Position numbers and translations under genes: made by a program
NCBI GenBank assembly: GCA_964574325.1
Contig: CAZNMY010000014.1
Span: forward strand, 1 to 64,000
DNA from: CAMDPA01 sp964574325
Lineage (GTDB): Bacteria; Pseudomonadota; Alphaproteobacteria; Rhizobiales; Hyphomicrobiaceae
Direction: 5' to 3'
Length of the DNA: 64,000 nucleotides
Shown: positions 8,608 through 17,846 of the stretch, piece by piece
Layout of the letters: each line of letters opens with the position of its first letter
Numbering within the stretch: position 1 is the first letter of the stretch
The notes under the pieces: generated by a model
The model's database searches: none
Told to the model about the DNA's origin: nothing
What the model saw: only the letters and a program-made list of their open reading frames with translations

Positions 8608-8841
8608 TCAATCGCCGTGAACGTAGCGTCTCGCGATTCGCGTCCTCAGTTCCTCGGCAAGCTTCACCCGTTCCTCCGGCGAGAGGAATTCGCCGATGGC
8701 GATGAAGCGCCCGCTCTGGCGAAGCATCAGCCGGATATCGTCGTGCGGCCCCGCAGCCTCGATGACGCGAACCCATGCAGGATCGAATTCCACATCAGAA
8801 AGCTTGTCAGCCGCAGGGCCGACCATACGCACGCGGATCAC
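8608..8841 (-). pseudogene. C-terminal fragment of a DUF2244 family protein
   Basis: About 77 residues with FDPAWVRV, IRLMLRQSGRFIAIGEFLSPEERVKLAEELR, which resembles the last third of DUF2244 membrane proteins. The two N-terminal membrane helices of the family are absent. The only in-frame start in the track region is a GTG without a ribosome site, and sequence just upstream belongs to another gene fragment in a different frame. The recognition is from memory of the family and was not checked by alignment. It reads as a remnant cut by a rearrangement. Confidence 0.5.
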
Positions 8842-9061
8842 GCCGGATGTACTGCTGTGTGCCGGCCATCGGTTGGGTGCGCATGTTCACACCGGCGTGC
8901 CTCGATGCGACCGAGGCATCGCCGGTAGAAATCTGGATAAGTGCGCCAGCCATCGACGTCCCTATTCCGACAGTCTGCGCCACCGCTGGGGCCAAAAATG
9001 CTGCACTGGAAATCACGAATGTCGAGCGGGCTACGGCCACGGCATCTCGCACGCACTTCAT
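8842..9061 (-). pseudogene. N-terminal fragment of a TAXI-family solute-binding protein
   Basis: Starts at ATG 9061 after an AGGGAGA ribosome site. It encodes a signal-peptide-like stretch ending FLAPAVAQ, then TVGIGTSMAG, a spaced region and MRTQPMAGTQQYI, which matches the first strand and the following segment of TRAP/TAXI periplasmic binding proteins. Similarity stops after about 70 residues, just where the DUF2244 fragment begins; the frame runs on a few meaningless codons to 8807. A full protein would be about 320 residues. The two fragments abut near 8850, a probable deletion or insertion junction. Confidence 0.45.
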
Positions 9062-9343
9062 GACTGGGTCTCCCTATATGTGATGACGGCAAGACAGAAG
9101 GCCGCCCTGGCAGCTCACGCGTCATCTGGGTGCCGATGCTCCACGTTGCCCGAAGCATTTGATATTGCGAATTGCAAGTGCGAATGAGCTCAGTATGCCG
9201 AGTGATCATGCAGGTCACACCTGAAGTCGGACGCGCAGGAAAAGTTCCTGTTCCCTTGTTTGGAAGCATTTCAACTGGGTCTTCTACGAAGTACGCGATC
9301 GCGCGATTTCGCGCTAGCCACTCGAGACTTCGCCGCACCTGGC

Positions 9344-12300
9344 CTATGTCTGCCACCGCGCCCGCCAGTATGCGGAGGCGCGATCGCCGAGTATCAGCAT
9401 CGACGGCGTCAGCACGAGCGTCAGGAAAGTCGCGAATCCGAGACCTCCGGCGATCGCCACCGACAGGTCGAGCCACCAGTGCGTCGAAGGAGCGCCTCTC
9501 GTTATTTCACGGTTTATGAGATCCACGTTGAGAGCGAAGAGTAGCGGGGCGAGTCCGAGAATGTCGTTGATGGAGGTCAGGATCACGGGGCGCGCGCGGA
9601 GCACTCCCGTGCGAAGTGCCGCGTCGAATGCGCTCTGCCCACGGCTGCGCAAATCGTTGAAGGTATCGATCAGGACTATGTTGTTGTGCACCACGATGCC
9701 GCCGACCGCGATGATCCCGACTCCGGTCATCACAATCCCGAACGGTCGACCTGTGACAAGCAAGGCGAGCAGTACTCCGATCGTCGACAGTGCTATCGCG
9801 CTCATCACCAGGAGCGTCTGGTAGAAGCTGTTGAATTGAATCAGCATCGTCATGAACATCAACAGCAGTGCACCGCCAAACGCCGTGGCGAGAAAGCCTG
9901 CAGCCTGCGCCTGATCTTCCGGTTGCCCCGCGAAAGTTGCAGTCACGCCCTCTGGCAGGTCCAAACGCTGTAGCTGCTCGCGAAGCTCGGCGATCTTGTC
10001 GTTGACAAGAATACCCTTCGCGACATCAGCCTGGATCGTGTTCACCCGAAGCCCATCGATCCGCTGGATCGCCCCGGTCTTTGGCGATGGTCTCAGTTCG
10101 ACGAAATTCTGGATTGGCACGCTGCCTGCGGTGGTGGGTATCCGCAAATGTTCAAGCCGGCTGAGATTGCGGTGGTCAGCTGGGAAGCGCACGCGAATGT
10201 CGACCTCTTCCTCGACATCATCGGGACGATACTCGGCGAGAAGCAGGCCCTGGGTGAGAAACTGCGCGACTTGACCCACCAGCGCAGGGTCGGCTGCATA
10301 GAGCGCTGCTTTCTCACGCGCGATGACGAGGCGCATCTCGACGCCCGGCGGCGCTCTGGAATCTTCCGGGTCGACGAAGCCGCCGAGCCTATCCATCAAG
10401 CCGCGCACGGTTTCGGTTGCCTGATCGAGCGCGGCTTGTGTGCCGCCGCGCAATCGGAGGTCGATGGGCTTGCCCTGAGCGGGACCCTGCTGCTGCTCCC
10501 GGATCTCGAGCTTGACGCCTGCCACCTCTGCCGTCGCCTCACGCAGTGACGCGACGATCTGTGATGCGGGTGCGCGCTGGTCCCACTCCATCAGATCGAG
10601 TTGAATGATACCGATCACGTCTTCGGCGAGCCGGCCGGGACCTGCCACCCCGATAGTTAGGCCGTAGACATGCTCGATGCCCGGTTCACGCAGCATCAGG
10701 TTCTCTATCCGGCGAACGAGCGCATCCTTTTCGTCTACTGAAAGATTGTCGCGGGAACGGATTTGGATCTGCACAAGCTCCGGCTCTATGTCTGGAAAGA
10801 ATTGCGTGCCTTTACCGAACGTGACGTACGCGCCGACCGTCGCAGCGAGGATTGCGAGACTGGCGAGCAAAGTCAGCATCGGGTGTGCCAGGAGGCGACG
10901 CAACTGATCGGCGTAGATACGAGTGACACCCTTTATTTCGCCGATATCTTCGCTCTTCTCGATCACATCCTCCGGTGCAATCGATCCGCTCCCCTGCTTC
11001 GAGATCGCATTGCCGAGGACAGGAACGAAGACGAGCCCCACCACCAGCGATGCGAGCAGTACAAGGATCACGGTAATTGGCATGAATTTCATGAACTCGC
11101 CGACAACGCCCGGCCAGAACAGCAGCGGAAAGAAGACAGCGAGCGTCGTCAGTACGGATGTGATCACCGGCCATGCCATCCGGACCGCAGCGCCGGCGTA
11201 GGCTTCTCGTGGCGCCGCACCGGCCGCCATGCGGCGGTCTGCGAGTTCCGTCGTGATGATCGCTCCGTCGACCAGCATTCCGAGCGCCAGGATAAGACTG
11301 AACAGCACGACGATGTTGAGCGTGTAACCGAGCGCCCATAGCAGCACGACACCTGACAGAAACGACGCCGGGATCGAAACGGCGACCAGCACAGCATTGC
11401 GCCAGCCGAGCGTCGCTACGATCAGAATCATGACCAGAACGACGGCGGTCACCGCATTGTTCTCCAGATCGCCGAGAAGCGTCCGCACTTGGCTGGACTG
11501 ATCCTGAATGAAGGCGACTTTGACATTCTCGGGCCAGGACGTACGCGCTGCGCCGACGACCCTGCGCACGTTCTCGACTGTCTCGATGAGATTCGCGCCG
11601 ATACGCTTTTTGACCTCGAGCGCCAGTGCGTTCTCGCCAGCCAGCCGGGCATATCCCTTGGGGTCCTGGAACGTACGTCGGACGACTGCGACATCCGACA
11701 ATGTCACCACGCGATTGTTCGCAACCTGAACCGGCACGTTGCGCACGTCTGCGAGATCGTCGATGACGCCCGGAACCTTCAGCGTGATGCGGCCGGCACC
11801 GGTGTCGATAGCGCCGGCTGCGATGAGCGTATTGTTGCGCTGCACCTGTTGCAACAGTTCGCCGACGGAAATACTGTAGCTAGCCAGTGCATTGGGATCG
11901 ATGAGAACCTCAAGCAGTTGCTCGCGTTTGCCGCCGACTTCCACTTCGAGCACGCCGGGCAGCGCCTCGATCTTGTCCTGTAATCCTTCCGCGATAGCAT
12001 TCAGAGTTCGCTCGGGAACCGGTCCAGAAAGTGTAACCGTCACCACAGGGAACAGTGCGACGTTGACCTCGCGAACGATGGGTTCGTCGGCCCCCCTGGG
12101 AAGTTCGGCACGCGCACGGTCAACCGCTTCGCGTACATCGTCCAGCGCCTCTTCCGATGCGAAGCCCGCTGTGAACTCCAAGGCTACTGTTGCGTAGTTT
12201 TCTCCTGCCGTTGCACGCATCTCCTTGAGCCCCTCGATCGCCTGGAGCTCGGTTTCGAGGGGGCGCACGAGAAGACGCTCGGAATCGTCGGGAGAGATCC

Positions 12301-12460
12301 CCTGGTAAGTAACCGTCACGAATATGAGAGGTATGGGAACGTCGGGGGCGGCCTCCTTGGGAATCCGCACGTAGCCGTAAATGCCTATCACGAGAATGAG
12401 GAACAGCGCGGCGAGTATGGCCCGACTGCGCCCGAACGCCGCTGAAATGAGCGCATTCAC
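9344..12460 (-). CDS. RND efflux transporter permease (AcrB/HAE1 family)
   Basis: 1038 residues, full length for the family. One membrane helix near residues 12-30 (SRAILAALFLILVIGIYGYVRIP) precedes a large periplasmic domain. Helices 2-6 start near 335 (NAVTAVVLVMILIVATLG), with the charged helix-4 segment GMLVDGAIITTELADRR. The pattern is repeated in the second half (VGIIAVGGIVVHNNIVLIDTFNDLR). RND pumps use the proton gradient to expel drugs, solvents or metals through a tripartite complex. The start overlaps the stop of the adaptor gene by 4 bp (ATGA type), so the two are translated together. No outer-membrane channel gene is in the window. Charged residues suit a hydrophobic/amphiphilic (HAE) rather than heavy-metal pump. 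Confidence 0.88.
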   Translation of the reverse strand: MNALISAAFGRSRAILAALFLILVIGIYGYVRIPKEAAPDVPIPLIFVTVTYQGISPDDSERLLVRPLETELQAIEGLKEMRATAGENYATVALEFTAGFASEEALDDVREAVDRARAELPRGADEPIVREVNVALFPVVTVTLSGPVPERTLNAIAEGLQDKIEALPGVLEVEVGGKREQLLEVLIDPNALASYSISVGELLQQVQRNNTLIAAGAIDTGAGRITLKVPGVIDDLADVRNVPVQVANNRVVTLSDVAVVRRTFQDPKGYARLAGENALALEVKKRIGANLIETVENVRRVVGAARTSWPENVKVAFIQDQSSQVRTLLGDLENNAVTAVVLVMILIVATLGWRNAVLVAVSIPASFLSGVVLLWALGYTLNIVVLFSLILALGMLVDGAIITTELADRRMAAGAAPREAYAGAAVRMAWPVITSVLTTLAVFFPLLFWPGVVGEFMKFMPITVILVLLASLVVGLVFVPVLGNAISKQGSGSIAPEDVIEKSEDIGEIKGVTRIYADQLRRLLAHPMLTLLASLAILAATVGAYVTFGKGTQFFPDIEPELVQIQIRSRDNLSVDEKDALVRRIENLMLREPGIEHVYGLTIGVAGPGRLAEDVIGIIQLDLMEWDQRAPASQIVASLREATAEVAGVKLEIREQQQGPAQGKPIDLRLRGGTQAALDQATETVRGLMDRLGGFVDPEDSRAPPGVEMRLVIAREKAALYAADPALVGQVAQFLTQGLLLAEYRPDDVEEEVDIRVRFPADHRNLSRLEHLRIPTTAGSVPIQNFVELRPSPKTGAIQRIDGLRVNTIQADVAKGILVNDKIAELREQLQRLDLPEGVTATFAGQPEDQAQAAGFLATAFGGALLLMFMTMLIQFNSFYQTLLVMSAIALSTIGVLLALLVTGRPFGIVMTGVGIIAVGGIVVHNNIVLIDTFNDLRSRGQSAFDAALRTGVLRARPVILTSINDILGLAPLLFALNVDLINREITRGAPSTHWWLDLSVAIAGGLGFATFLTLVLTPSMLILGDRASAYWRARWQT

Positions 12461-13722
12461 GGCGACCGTCGCGGTGAATGCGCCGTGGACGATGCGGTCG
12501 AACTATCTGCCTCGCTGAACGCCGAACGCATGGCGTTGCAACCGGGAGGCGTAATGCGGCGCTGCTTGTCGGACTGGCGCCCCGCCGCAGAGCGATAGTT
12601 GGCTGGATCTGGCTCGACTTTATTTCGCTGGACCTCTCCAGTGCGCTTCTCATCGTTCTGCATGCTTACGCGCACACGTTCGCCCGCCTTGACGAACCCT
12701 TGACCCATGGTGATCAGCCAAACGCTCGACGGGGCGCCAGCGACCCAGATGCCGTGTTCCGCGGCTTGCACGATCTCCACGGGATTGAACTGCACTATGC
12801 CGGCCTCGTCGACCGACTTGATGCCGACCCTGCCTTTGTCGTCGAGCGAAAGGACTGCCGCAGAGACGAGATGAGCGTATCGGATCCCGAGAGGCATCCG
12901 CACATCGGCGCTGATCCCCGACGGTGTGACGCGATCTCGATTGGGCACCCAGATCTCAACGAGAAACGTTCGCGTTCGCGGATCGGCTGATGCGGAGATG
13001 AAACATGTCCTGCCGCGTGCATTCAATCCGGTGGCGAAATCGACATTCACTTCACCCTCGAACTCGACGTCAGCGATGTTATGCTGCGCAACGTCTACAC
13101 CTACTCTCAGAACGCTGTTGTCGATCATCGTCGCCAATACATTGCCGACGGCGACAAACTGGTTGCGCTCGACGGCAATGTGGTTGACTACGCCATCGTA
13201 CGGCGCCGTGATCTCAGTGTCGGCGATCTCCTCTTTGATTCGCGCAAGCTGCGCGGATGCGGCCGCCTGCGCAGATTCGAGCTTCTGTACGCGTTGCCGG
13301 GCGGCGTAACCCTCCTTGGACAAGGTTCTCGCGCCCTCCAGTTCTGTGACGATCTGCGAGAGCTGAGCCTCCGCCTCGCGCTGCCGTTCAAGGCGCGCTT
13401 CCAGCGTCAATTGCAACAAACGATCGCCAAGAGCGACCTGCTGGCCCTCGCGTACATCGATCGACTTCACGCGTCCGCTGGTTTCTGCAGGAACAGCGCT
13501 CGTGCGGGCTGGGTGAACATCCCCTTGTAGGTGTATCGTGCGAGTTACGGGTTGCGCAATAGAATGACGCGCTGAGACGAGTGTCACGATCGGTTCGGTG
13601 ATTATCCGAGACGCTTTTTCTTTCTCATCGCGGAACAGCGGTCCGCTTGCCATCCAGGCGGCAACGACTAGACCGATGGCAGCAGCAATCCTGTAGGAGC
13701 TATCGATTTCCGAGATGGACAA
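12457..13722 (-). CDS. RND periplasmic adaptor (membrane fusion protein)
   Basis: 421 residues read from a TTG at 13722, only 12 bp after the stop of degP; no ATG fits before the membrane anchor, so TTG is chosen with modest certainty. An N-terminal anchor (about 11-28) is followed by a lipoyl/barrel-sandwich half (SGRVKSIDVREGQQVALGDRLLQL), an alpha-helical hairpin rich in Glu, Gln and Ala (about 108-165) and the second lipoyl half (ITAPYDGVVNHIAVERNQFV). The C-terminal 60 residues are polar and unlike usual adaptors. It should bridge the RND pump to an outer-membrane factor. Confidence 0.82.
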   Translation of the reverse strand: MSISEIDSSYRIAAAIGLVVAAWMASGPLFRDEKEKASRIITEPIVTLVSARHSIAQPVTRTIHLQGDVHPARTSAVPAETSGRVKSIDVREGQQVALGDRLLQLTLEARLERQREAEAQLSQIVTELEGARTLSKEGYAARQRVQKLESAQAAASAQLARIKEEIADTEITAPYDGVVNHIAVERNQFVAVGNVLATMIDNSVLRVGVDVAQHNIADVEFEGEVNVDFATGLNARGRTCFISASADPRTRTFLVEIWVPNRDRVTPSGISADVRMPLGIRYAHLVSAAVLSLDDKGRVGIKSVDEAGIVQFNPVEIVQAAEHGIWVAGAPSSVWLITMGQGFVKAGERVRVSMQNDEKRTGEVQRNKVEPDPANYRSAAGRQSDKQRRITPPGCNAMRSAFSEADSSTASSTAHSPRRSP

Positions 13723-13734
13723 GCTAGACCACTT

Positions 13735-15219
13735 TCAAGATGGTTTCACCACAACGAACAGGTAGCTCGATCCACGCCGGATACGGAACAGTGCTGGTCC
13801 ATTGTTGCCGCCCAAACGCTTATCCCAGTATTGTGCTACATCGCCGGGATCATCGACCGCGTCAGTCCCCGCAGAGACGATGACGTCGCCAGGTCTTATG
13901 CCACTGCGCGAGGCAGGGCTGCTCGGCTCGACTTCGCGAACGACGACGCCCGTCTCGTCGCCTTCGAGTGAGAAATCTCGGCGGGTCATGTCGTCCAGCG
14001 GCTGCAGCGTCACGCCGAGGCGTCTACCGGCTGCGCTCTTCTGGCCGCCGAGACTTCCAGTGGCTGTTCGATCGCCAGGCCTGTGTTCGGCCACGAGATC
14101 GAGATCTATCGACTTGCCGTCGCGTATGACTTGAACTCTCACGCTCTTGCCGGCGTCGGTTGCCGCCACTTCCCGCGACAGTTCGCGCACACCCGCGATA
14201 GCCGATCCGTTGAAGGTAACGACGACGTTGCCGGGGCGTAGTCCAGCCCGTTGGGCCGGGCCCCCTCGTGTAACACCAGCTACAAGCGCGCCCATCGGCT
14301 TCTCGAGTCCCAAGGATGCCGAGATATCCGGCGTCACGGGTTGAAGCGTCGCTCCGATGAAGCCTCGCTCGACATGCCCTTTCTCGATCAATTCTGAGAC
14401 CACTCCGCGGGCGAGATTGGAAGGGATTGCGAAACCGATTCCAATGTTGCCACCGCTCGGGGACACAATGGCCGTATTGACCCCGATGACGTGTCCGTTC
14501 GCGTCGAATAGCGGTCCGCCCGAATTGCCGCGATTGATCGATGCGTCAGTCTGCAGGAAATCGTCGTAAGGACCTGAGCGGATGTCCCGCGATCGTGCTG
14601 ACAGGACGCCGACGGTCACCGTACCGCCGAGACCAAATGGGCTTCCGATCGCAATGGTCCACATGCCCGGTTTGACGGCATCGGAATCGCCCCACTGCAG
14701 TGGGGCGATTCCGACCGGCATTTTTTTCAACTTGAGGACTGCGATGTCGGTAGCCGGATCGCGGCCCAGAAGCTGTGCGACGTGCGTCGAGCGATCCGAC
14801 ATCACCACGCGAATCTCGTCTGCCGAGTCGACAACGTGGTTATTCGTAATCACATGTCCTTGGTCATCGATGAGAAAGCCTGAGCCAACCGCACCGCGCT
14901 CTCGCCGATGCTGCTGGCCGGACATGCCGTCCCGTTGACTGAAAAAACGGTCGAAGTAGCCGCCCAGCAAACCGTCACCGACCCCACCCTTTTCGCGGAC
15001 CGACTCAACCTGCGTTCGCGTGGTGACGCCGACAACGCTTGGCGATAAGCGCTCGACTATTACGGAAAAATCCTTCGAAGCAGCCGGCGCTTGCCGAACG
15101 GCAGCCTGGCCGGAGTTACTTTGGTCAGTACGAGCCGCTTGCTGTGCGCGGACAACTGTCGGAAAGGTAAAAAGTGAGATGGCCACTGCTACGGACGCAG
15201 CACTCGGGATTGGTTTCAT
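13735..15219 (-). CDS. Do/DegP-like periplasmic serine protease with two PDZ domains
   Basis: 494 residues. A signal peptide ends near AVRAQ-type VVRAQQ (residue 27). The trypsin-like domain has His128 (NNHVVD), Asp158 (DPATDIAVLKL) and Ser233 in GNSGGPLFD, so the catalytic triad is complete. PDZ1 lies at about 285-375 and PDZ2 at about 400-490. The family degrades or refolds damaged envelope proteins. It is the first gene of a minus-strand set degP-adaptor-RND with very short gaps, which suggests co-expression of protein quality control with efflux under envelope stress. Confidence 0.88.
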   Translation of the reverse strand: MKPIPSAASVAVAISLFTFPTVVRAQQAARTDQSNSGQAAVRQAPAASKDFSVIVERLSPSVVGVTTRTQVESVREKGGVGDGLLGGYFDRFFSQRDGMSGQQHRRERGAVGSGFLIDDQGHVITNNHVVDSADEIRVVMSDRSTHVAQLLGRDPATDIAVLKLKKMPVGIAPLQWGDSDAVKPGMWTIAIGSPFGLGGTVTVGVLSARSRDIRSGPYDDFLQTDASINRGNSGGPLFDANGHVIGVNTAIVSPSGGNIGIGFAIPSNLARGVVSELIEKGHVERGFIGATLQPVTPDISASLGLEKPMGALVAGVTRGGPAQRAGLRPGNVVVTFNGSAIAGVRELSREVAATDAGKSVRVQVIRDGKSIDLDLVAEHRPGDRTATGSLGGQKSAAGRRLGVTLQPLDDMTRRDFSLEGDETGVVVREVEPSSPASRSGIRPGDVIVSAGTDAVDDPGDVAQYWDKRLGGNNGPALFRIRRGSSYLFVVVKPS

Positions 15220-15637
15220 TTCTCGTCTCCCACCGGGGCTTGATAAAAAAGGTCAACACGGAAGGTCAACGTTTTACGCGACCACCTCCGGAAAGCCGTG
15301 CGGTCGATGCGCGTAATGCCACGGCCCCGGGGGCCGAAACCGTCTTGCTTTACGGTCTGACACTTCCGCATTTGCAAGCGACCCGCTTGGCAGACGAATG
15401 TTCCAAGAGCGGCATATCCTCGAGCTAGGCGCCGGCCTCCGATACTCAAATGCAATTTGCAACCACAACGGTTGGCGCCACCCCTGGTTCCGACGATGTG
15501 AGTCCGGTGCCGTACTGAGCTATCGGCGAATGCGACGAAGCCGGATTGGCGATGCGTGCACGCCGAAATTGGTGTCTGATCTGCTGGCAACTGAAAGGCG
15601 AGGCAGGGGGATGCCGAATTAGCCCGAGAGGCCTTGT
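15220..15637. other. intergenic region upstream of the degP operon
   Basis: The 418-bp stretch holds the expected promoter of the minus-strand degP-RND set. Near 15248-15271 the unit AAGGTCAAC occurs twice, 13 bp apart, a possible direct-repeat operator. No coding sequence with a ribosome site and family similarity was seen on either strand. Confidence 0.4.
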
Positions 15638-16285
15638 CTAACTCGAATCCTCCGCTGCGCGCTGTCCAGCGCTCACCTGCGTATCCGGCTTTGCCACCGG
15701 CCGTAAGCGGCCGTCCGCAGGCAAGCGTTCGGGCTTTGGGTGAAGTTCGACCAGTTTGAGCGAAAGCGACAACAGGGCTGTGCAGACCGGCAACACCAGG
15801 AGCATCCCGATTTGCTGCCAGCTCAGCTCCACTGCCGCGTTATGGAAGATCTGTAGAGCCGTGCGCAGGAACAAGACGAACAGAATGACGATGATGACTT
15901 CGGCCACGACCTGCTTCAGTTCACCGACTTGTTCGACGTGGAGCAGGCTGGGCACCTCCGTCTCCTCGTCGACGACTTGCGGTCGAATGAACAACGAGTA
16001 GACGCCGAAGCCGAAGTACAGCAGTACGATCGCGATGAGAAAGCGATCGAGAGCCTCGATCACACGAATCATGGAGAAGGCGCTCCGAGGAACCACGACT
16101 GTGTCTTCACCCGTATGAATGCCGAGGCTTGGGATCCATACTGCATAAGCCTCGTAGATGTTGGTCAGCCCAAGACCGAACATCAGCACGGCACCTGCCA
16201 GCGATCCGGCTACGGCCATCGATGCGAGTGCCTTAGAAAAGGAAATCAATCCTCCCTCGACCCGCTCGGCCAGTACGCGGCGCAT
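15638..16285 (-). CDS. UPF0114 (YqhA-like) membrane protein
   Basis: The start at 16285 is preferred because GGAGA lies 6 bp upstream; ATG 16291 and TTG 16315 are alternatives. The 215 residues contain membrane segments at about 18-42, 75-98, 120-140 and 155-178. RFLIAIVLLYFGFGVYSLFI and an HVEQVGELKQVVAEVIIVILFVLFL segment are characteristic of UPF0114. Function is unknown; the family is thought to be an inner-membrane protein. It overlaps the end of the upstream membrane protein frame by about 50 bp. Confidence 0.65.
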   Translation of the reverse strand: MRRVLAERVEGGLISFSKALASMAVAGSLAGAVLMFGLGLTNIYEAYAVWIPSLGIHTGEDTVVVPRSAFSMIRVIEALDRFLIAIVLLYFGFGVYSLFIRPQVVDEETEVPSLLHVEQVGELKQVVAEVIIVILFVLFLRTALQIFHNAAVELSWQQIGMLLVLPVCTALLSLSLKLVELHPKPERLPADGRLRPVAKPDTQVSAGQRAAEDSS

Positions 16286-16691
16286 ATTCATTCTCCGAAT
16301 GACCAACGACTGCAAGCCGAGTGCCCACAGTGTGCGTGAACGTGCCGATGGGTGAACGAGTTCCCATTCGCAGTGTCAGCGCAATGTCGGGCATGACGGC
16401 CAGCGCCGTAGCGCCTGCGGCTAGCACGGCAAACGCCGAAAGCACGATAAGTAAACCCATGGACGCCGAAAGGACCTTATCCAACTCGCCGCTCGCAGAC
16501 GTTGCGCCGGGTTGATCGAGAACGAGCGGCGCTCCCGCGATCATGAGCAAACCAAGTATGGTGACGGCAATGATTGCGATTTGCACAACGTCGAGGCCGT
16601 TGTTCGATGCCGACAGTGGCGCATCAGCGCAGGCGATCGACTGCACGCCGTAGATCGCCAGGAATTGCGCACTCCACACCAGTCCAGACAT
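16233..16691 (-). CDS. small membrane protein of unknown function
   Basis: Start ATG at 16691 gives 152 residues beginning SGLVWSAQFLAIYGVQ. Three hydrophobic stretches follow (about 5-20, 38-58 and 82-108, the last AFAVLAAGATALAVM). The C-terminal 45 residues after AVMPDI are polar and overlap the UPF0114 gene in another frame, so a frameshift or run-on past the original stop is possible. No family was recognised. It follows the decayed CtaG-like gene on the same strand. Confidence 0.45.
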   Translation of the reverse strand: MSGLVWSAQFLAIYGVQSIACADAPLSASNNGLDVVQIAIIAVTILGLLMIAGAPLVLDQPGATSASGELDKVLSASMGLLIVLSAFAVLAAGATALAVMPDIALTLRMGTRSPIGTFTHTVGTRLAVVGHSENEYAPRTGRAGRGRIDFLF

Positions 16692-16750
16692 TCGACCGTC
16701 CCGGTGCGCCCGGTGATCGATAGCCGGAGTAATGTTATAGGCAGAACAGG

Positions 16751-17179
16751 TCACTCGTTCGGAAAAGTGATGATCGCGCGCCAGCGCCGTCGGCCGACGG
16801 CAGCCAGAACGCTCGTCCAGAAGCAGAGCGCAACCACGAGCAGGATCGCCAGCATTGCAGCGTGCAAGACCGCGCTCGCGTGAGTGACTGCGATTGTCAC
16901 AGGAGAATGCAATCCGAGAGAGCTGCGATCTGACCGAGCACCGCAAAAACAGCCAATCCCCACTGGTGACGACCGCGCCAGCCCTTCGCCGCAGGGCCAG
17001 CTACATTCATGATGATGATGTACTCGGCCATATGCGGGCTCAACGGCGGCAGACGCTCGACGAAACCAATCGCAAGAGAAAAGCAAGCATGAAGGGCGAA
17101 AGTGCAGCGACGAGAAGCCGATCATCGTTGCAACCCCAGAACAGATGGCGGGAACGGCTTGAACGACCAATCCGTTCAA
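16751..17179 (-). pseudogene. decayed CtaG-like cytochrome oxidase assembly protein
   Basis: No single frame makes a sensible protein, but consecutive frames do. A TTG start at 17179 follows AAGGAG. One frame then gives LLVAALSPFMLAFLLRL (about 17070-17120). The next gives FALHACFSLAIGFVERLPPLSPHM followed by AEYIIIMNVAGPA (about 16990-17100) and WGLAVFAVLGQIAALSD. A further shift gives THASAVLHAAMLAILLVVALCFWTS (about 16800-16890). The segments resemble the HMxxH/xxMNVxAPL and HxPxLxDAAL parts of CtaG-like membrane proteins. At least two frameshifts are needed. Recognition is tentative. Confidence 0.38.
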
Positions 17180-17317
17180 TGCGGGAAACTCCTTAAGAAT
17201 GACGTGCCGGGTGTGCGCCGTGCCTGCGATCGGTTCGCCGCATCTGTCGAATTCGTACAGCCCTACAGGAACTGATTTTTCACGAACGAGTTTGTCGATT
17301 TACACAGAGGTGCTGCG

Positions 17318-17605
17318 ATGACCGACCGTCGATTGCTAGTAAAAACCGGCGAAGACTTTCCGGTGGCGGGTGACAAGCATCTTTCGACCTTTGATTTTGG
17401 CTCGGACTTCAAGTGCTTCCTGGAGCATGGTGTCAGTGACGACGATCACCGCCGCGGAATTCGACGTCTTTGGGCCACGAGCACGCTGTTCGGCCGCTCT
17501 GACGGGCTTGACGTCTATTGCGGCGATTATCGTTGTGGACAGGTAGATGGGTCTGATCCCGACAGTCAAACCATCGAACCCGCCACAGGCTGGGAGAGGG
17601 CGTGA
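17318..17605 (+). CDS. uncertain small ORF upstream of the formate dehydrogenase operon
   Basis: A 95-codon frame whose ATG follows an AGAGGTG ribosome-like site and whose stop overlaps the next start (TGATG). The product is hydrophilic, starts MTDRRLLVKTGEDFPV and has no recognisable domain. An equally open minus-strand frame (17336-17569) exists, so real coding is not certain. Its position directly before the TAT-target gene is the main argument for it. Confidence 0.28.
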   Translation: MTDRRLLVKTGEDFPVAGDKHLSTFDFGSDFKCFLEHGVSDDDHRRGIRRLWATSTLFGRSDGLDVYCGDYRCGQVDGSDPDSQTIEPATGWERA

Positions 17606-17814
17606 TGAAGCCGAAGAAGGAAAATGCGCCCATCAATGCTTTACCGGTCGAAGGTGCACCCAATCGCCGCAACTTCCTGAGCGCTGTCTCTGCGGGTCTC
17701 TTTGCGATCGTGCCTTCCGCTGAAGCATCCGCCGACGCCGGGGAAAGCCGAGCCGAGCCCGAGCAGCAAATCAGCGTGCATATGCAGCGATTTTATCAAT
17801 CTGCACGCTTCTGA
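17605..17814 (+). CDS. formate dehydrogenase-region TAT-target small protein
   Basis: About 69 residues (ATG at 17602 or 17605). A twin-arginine signal, NRRNFLSAVSAGLFAIVPS, is followed by a short linker and the terminal motif HMQRFYQSARF. The same end (HxxRFYxTARF) marks the small TAT-exported proteins encoded next to formate dehydrogenase operons. The role is not known; a chaperone or small structural part of the enzyme is suggested by conserved linkage. It ends 32 bp before fdhA on the same strand. Its start overlaps the stop of the uncertain ORF upstream. Confidence 0.68.
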   Translation: MKPKKENAPINALPVEGAPNRRNFLSAVSAGLFAIVPSAEASADAGESRAEPEQQISVHMQRFYQSARF

Positions 17815-17846
17815 CCTGCACGGGTTTGCTGGCAAAGGAGCCGTTC

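Noticed and set aside
17336..17569. Minus-strand small ORF before the formate dehydrogenase genes
   Set aside because: No ribosome site seen and no domain; the opposite frame has slightly better start and stop context, though also weak.
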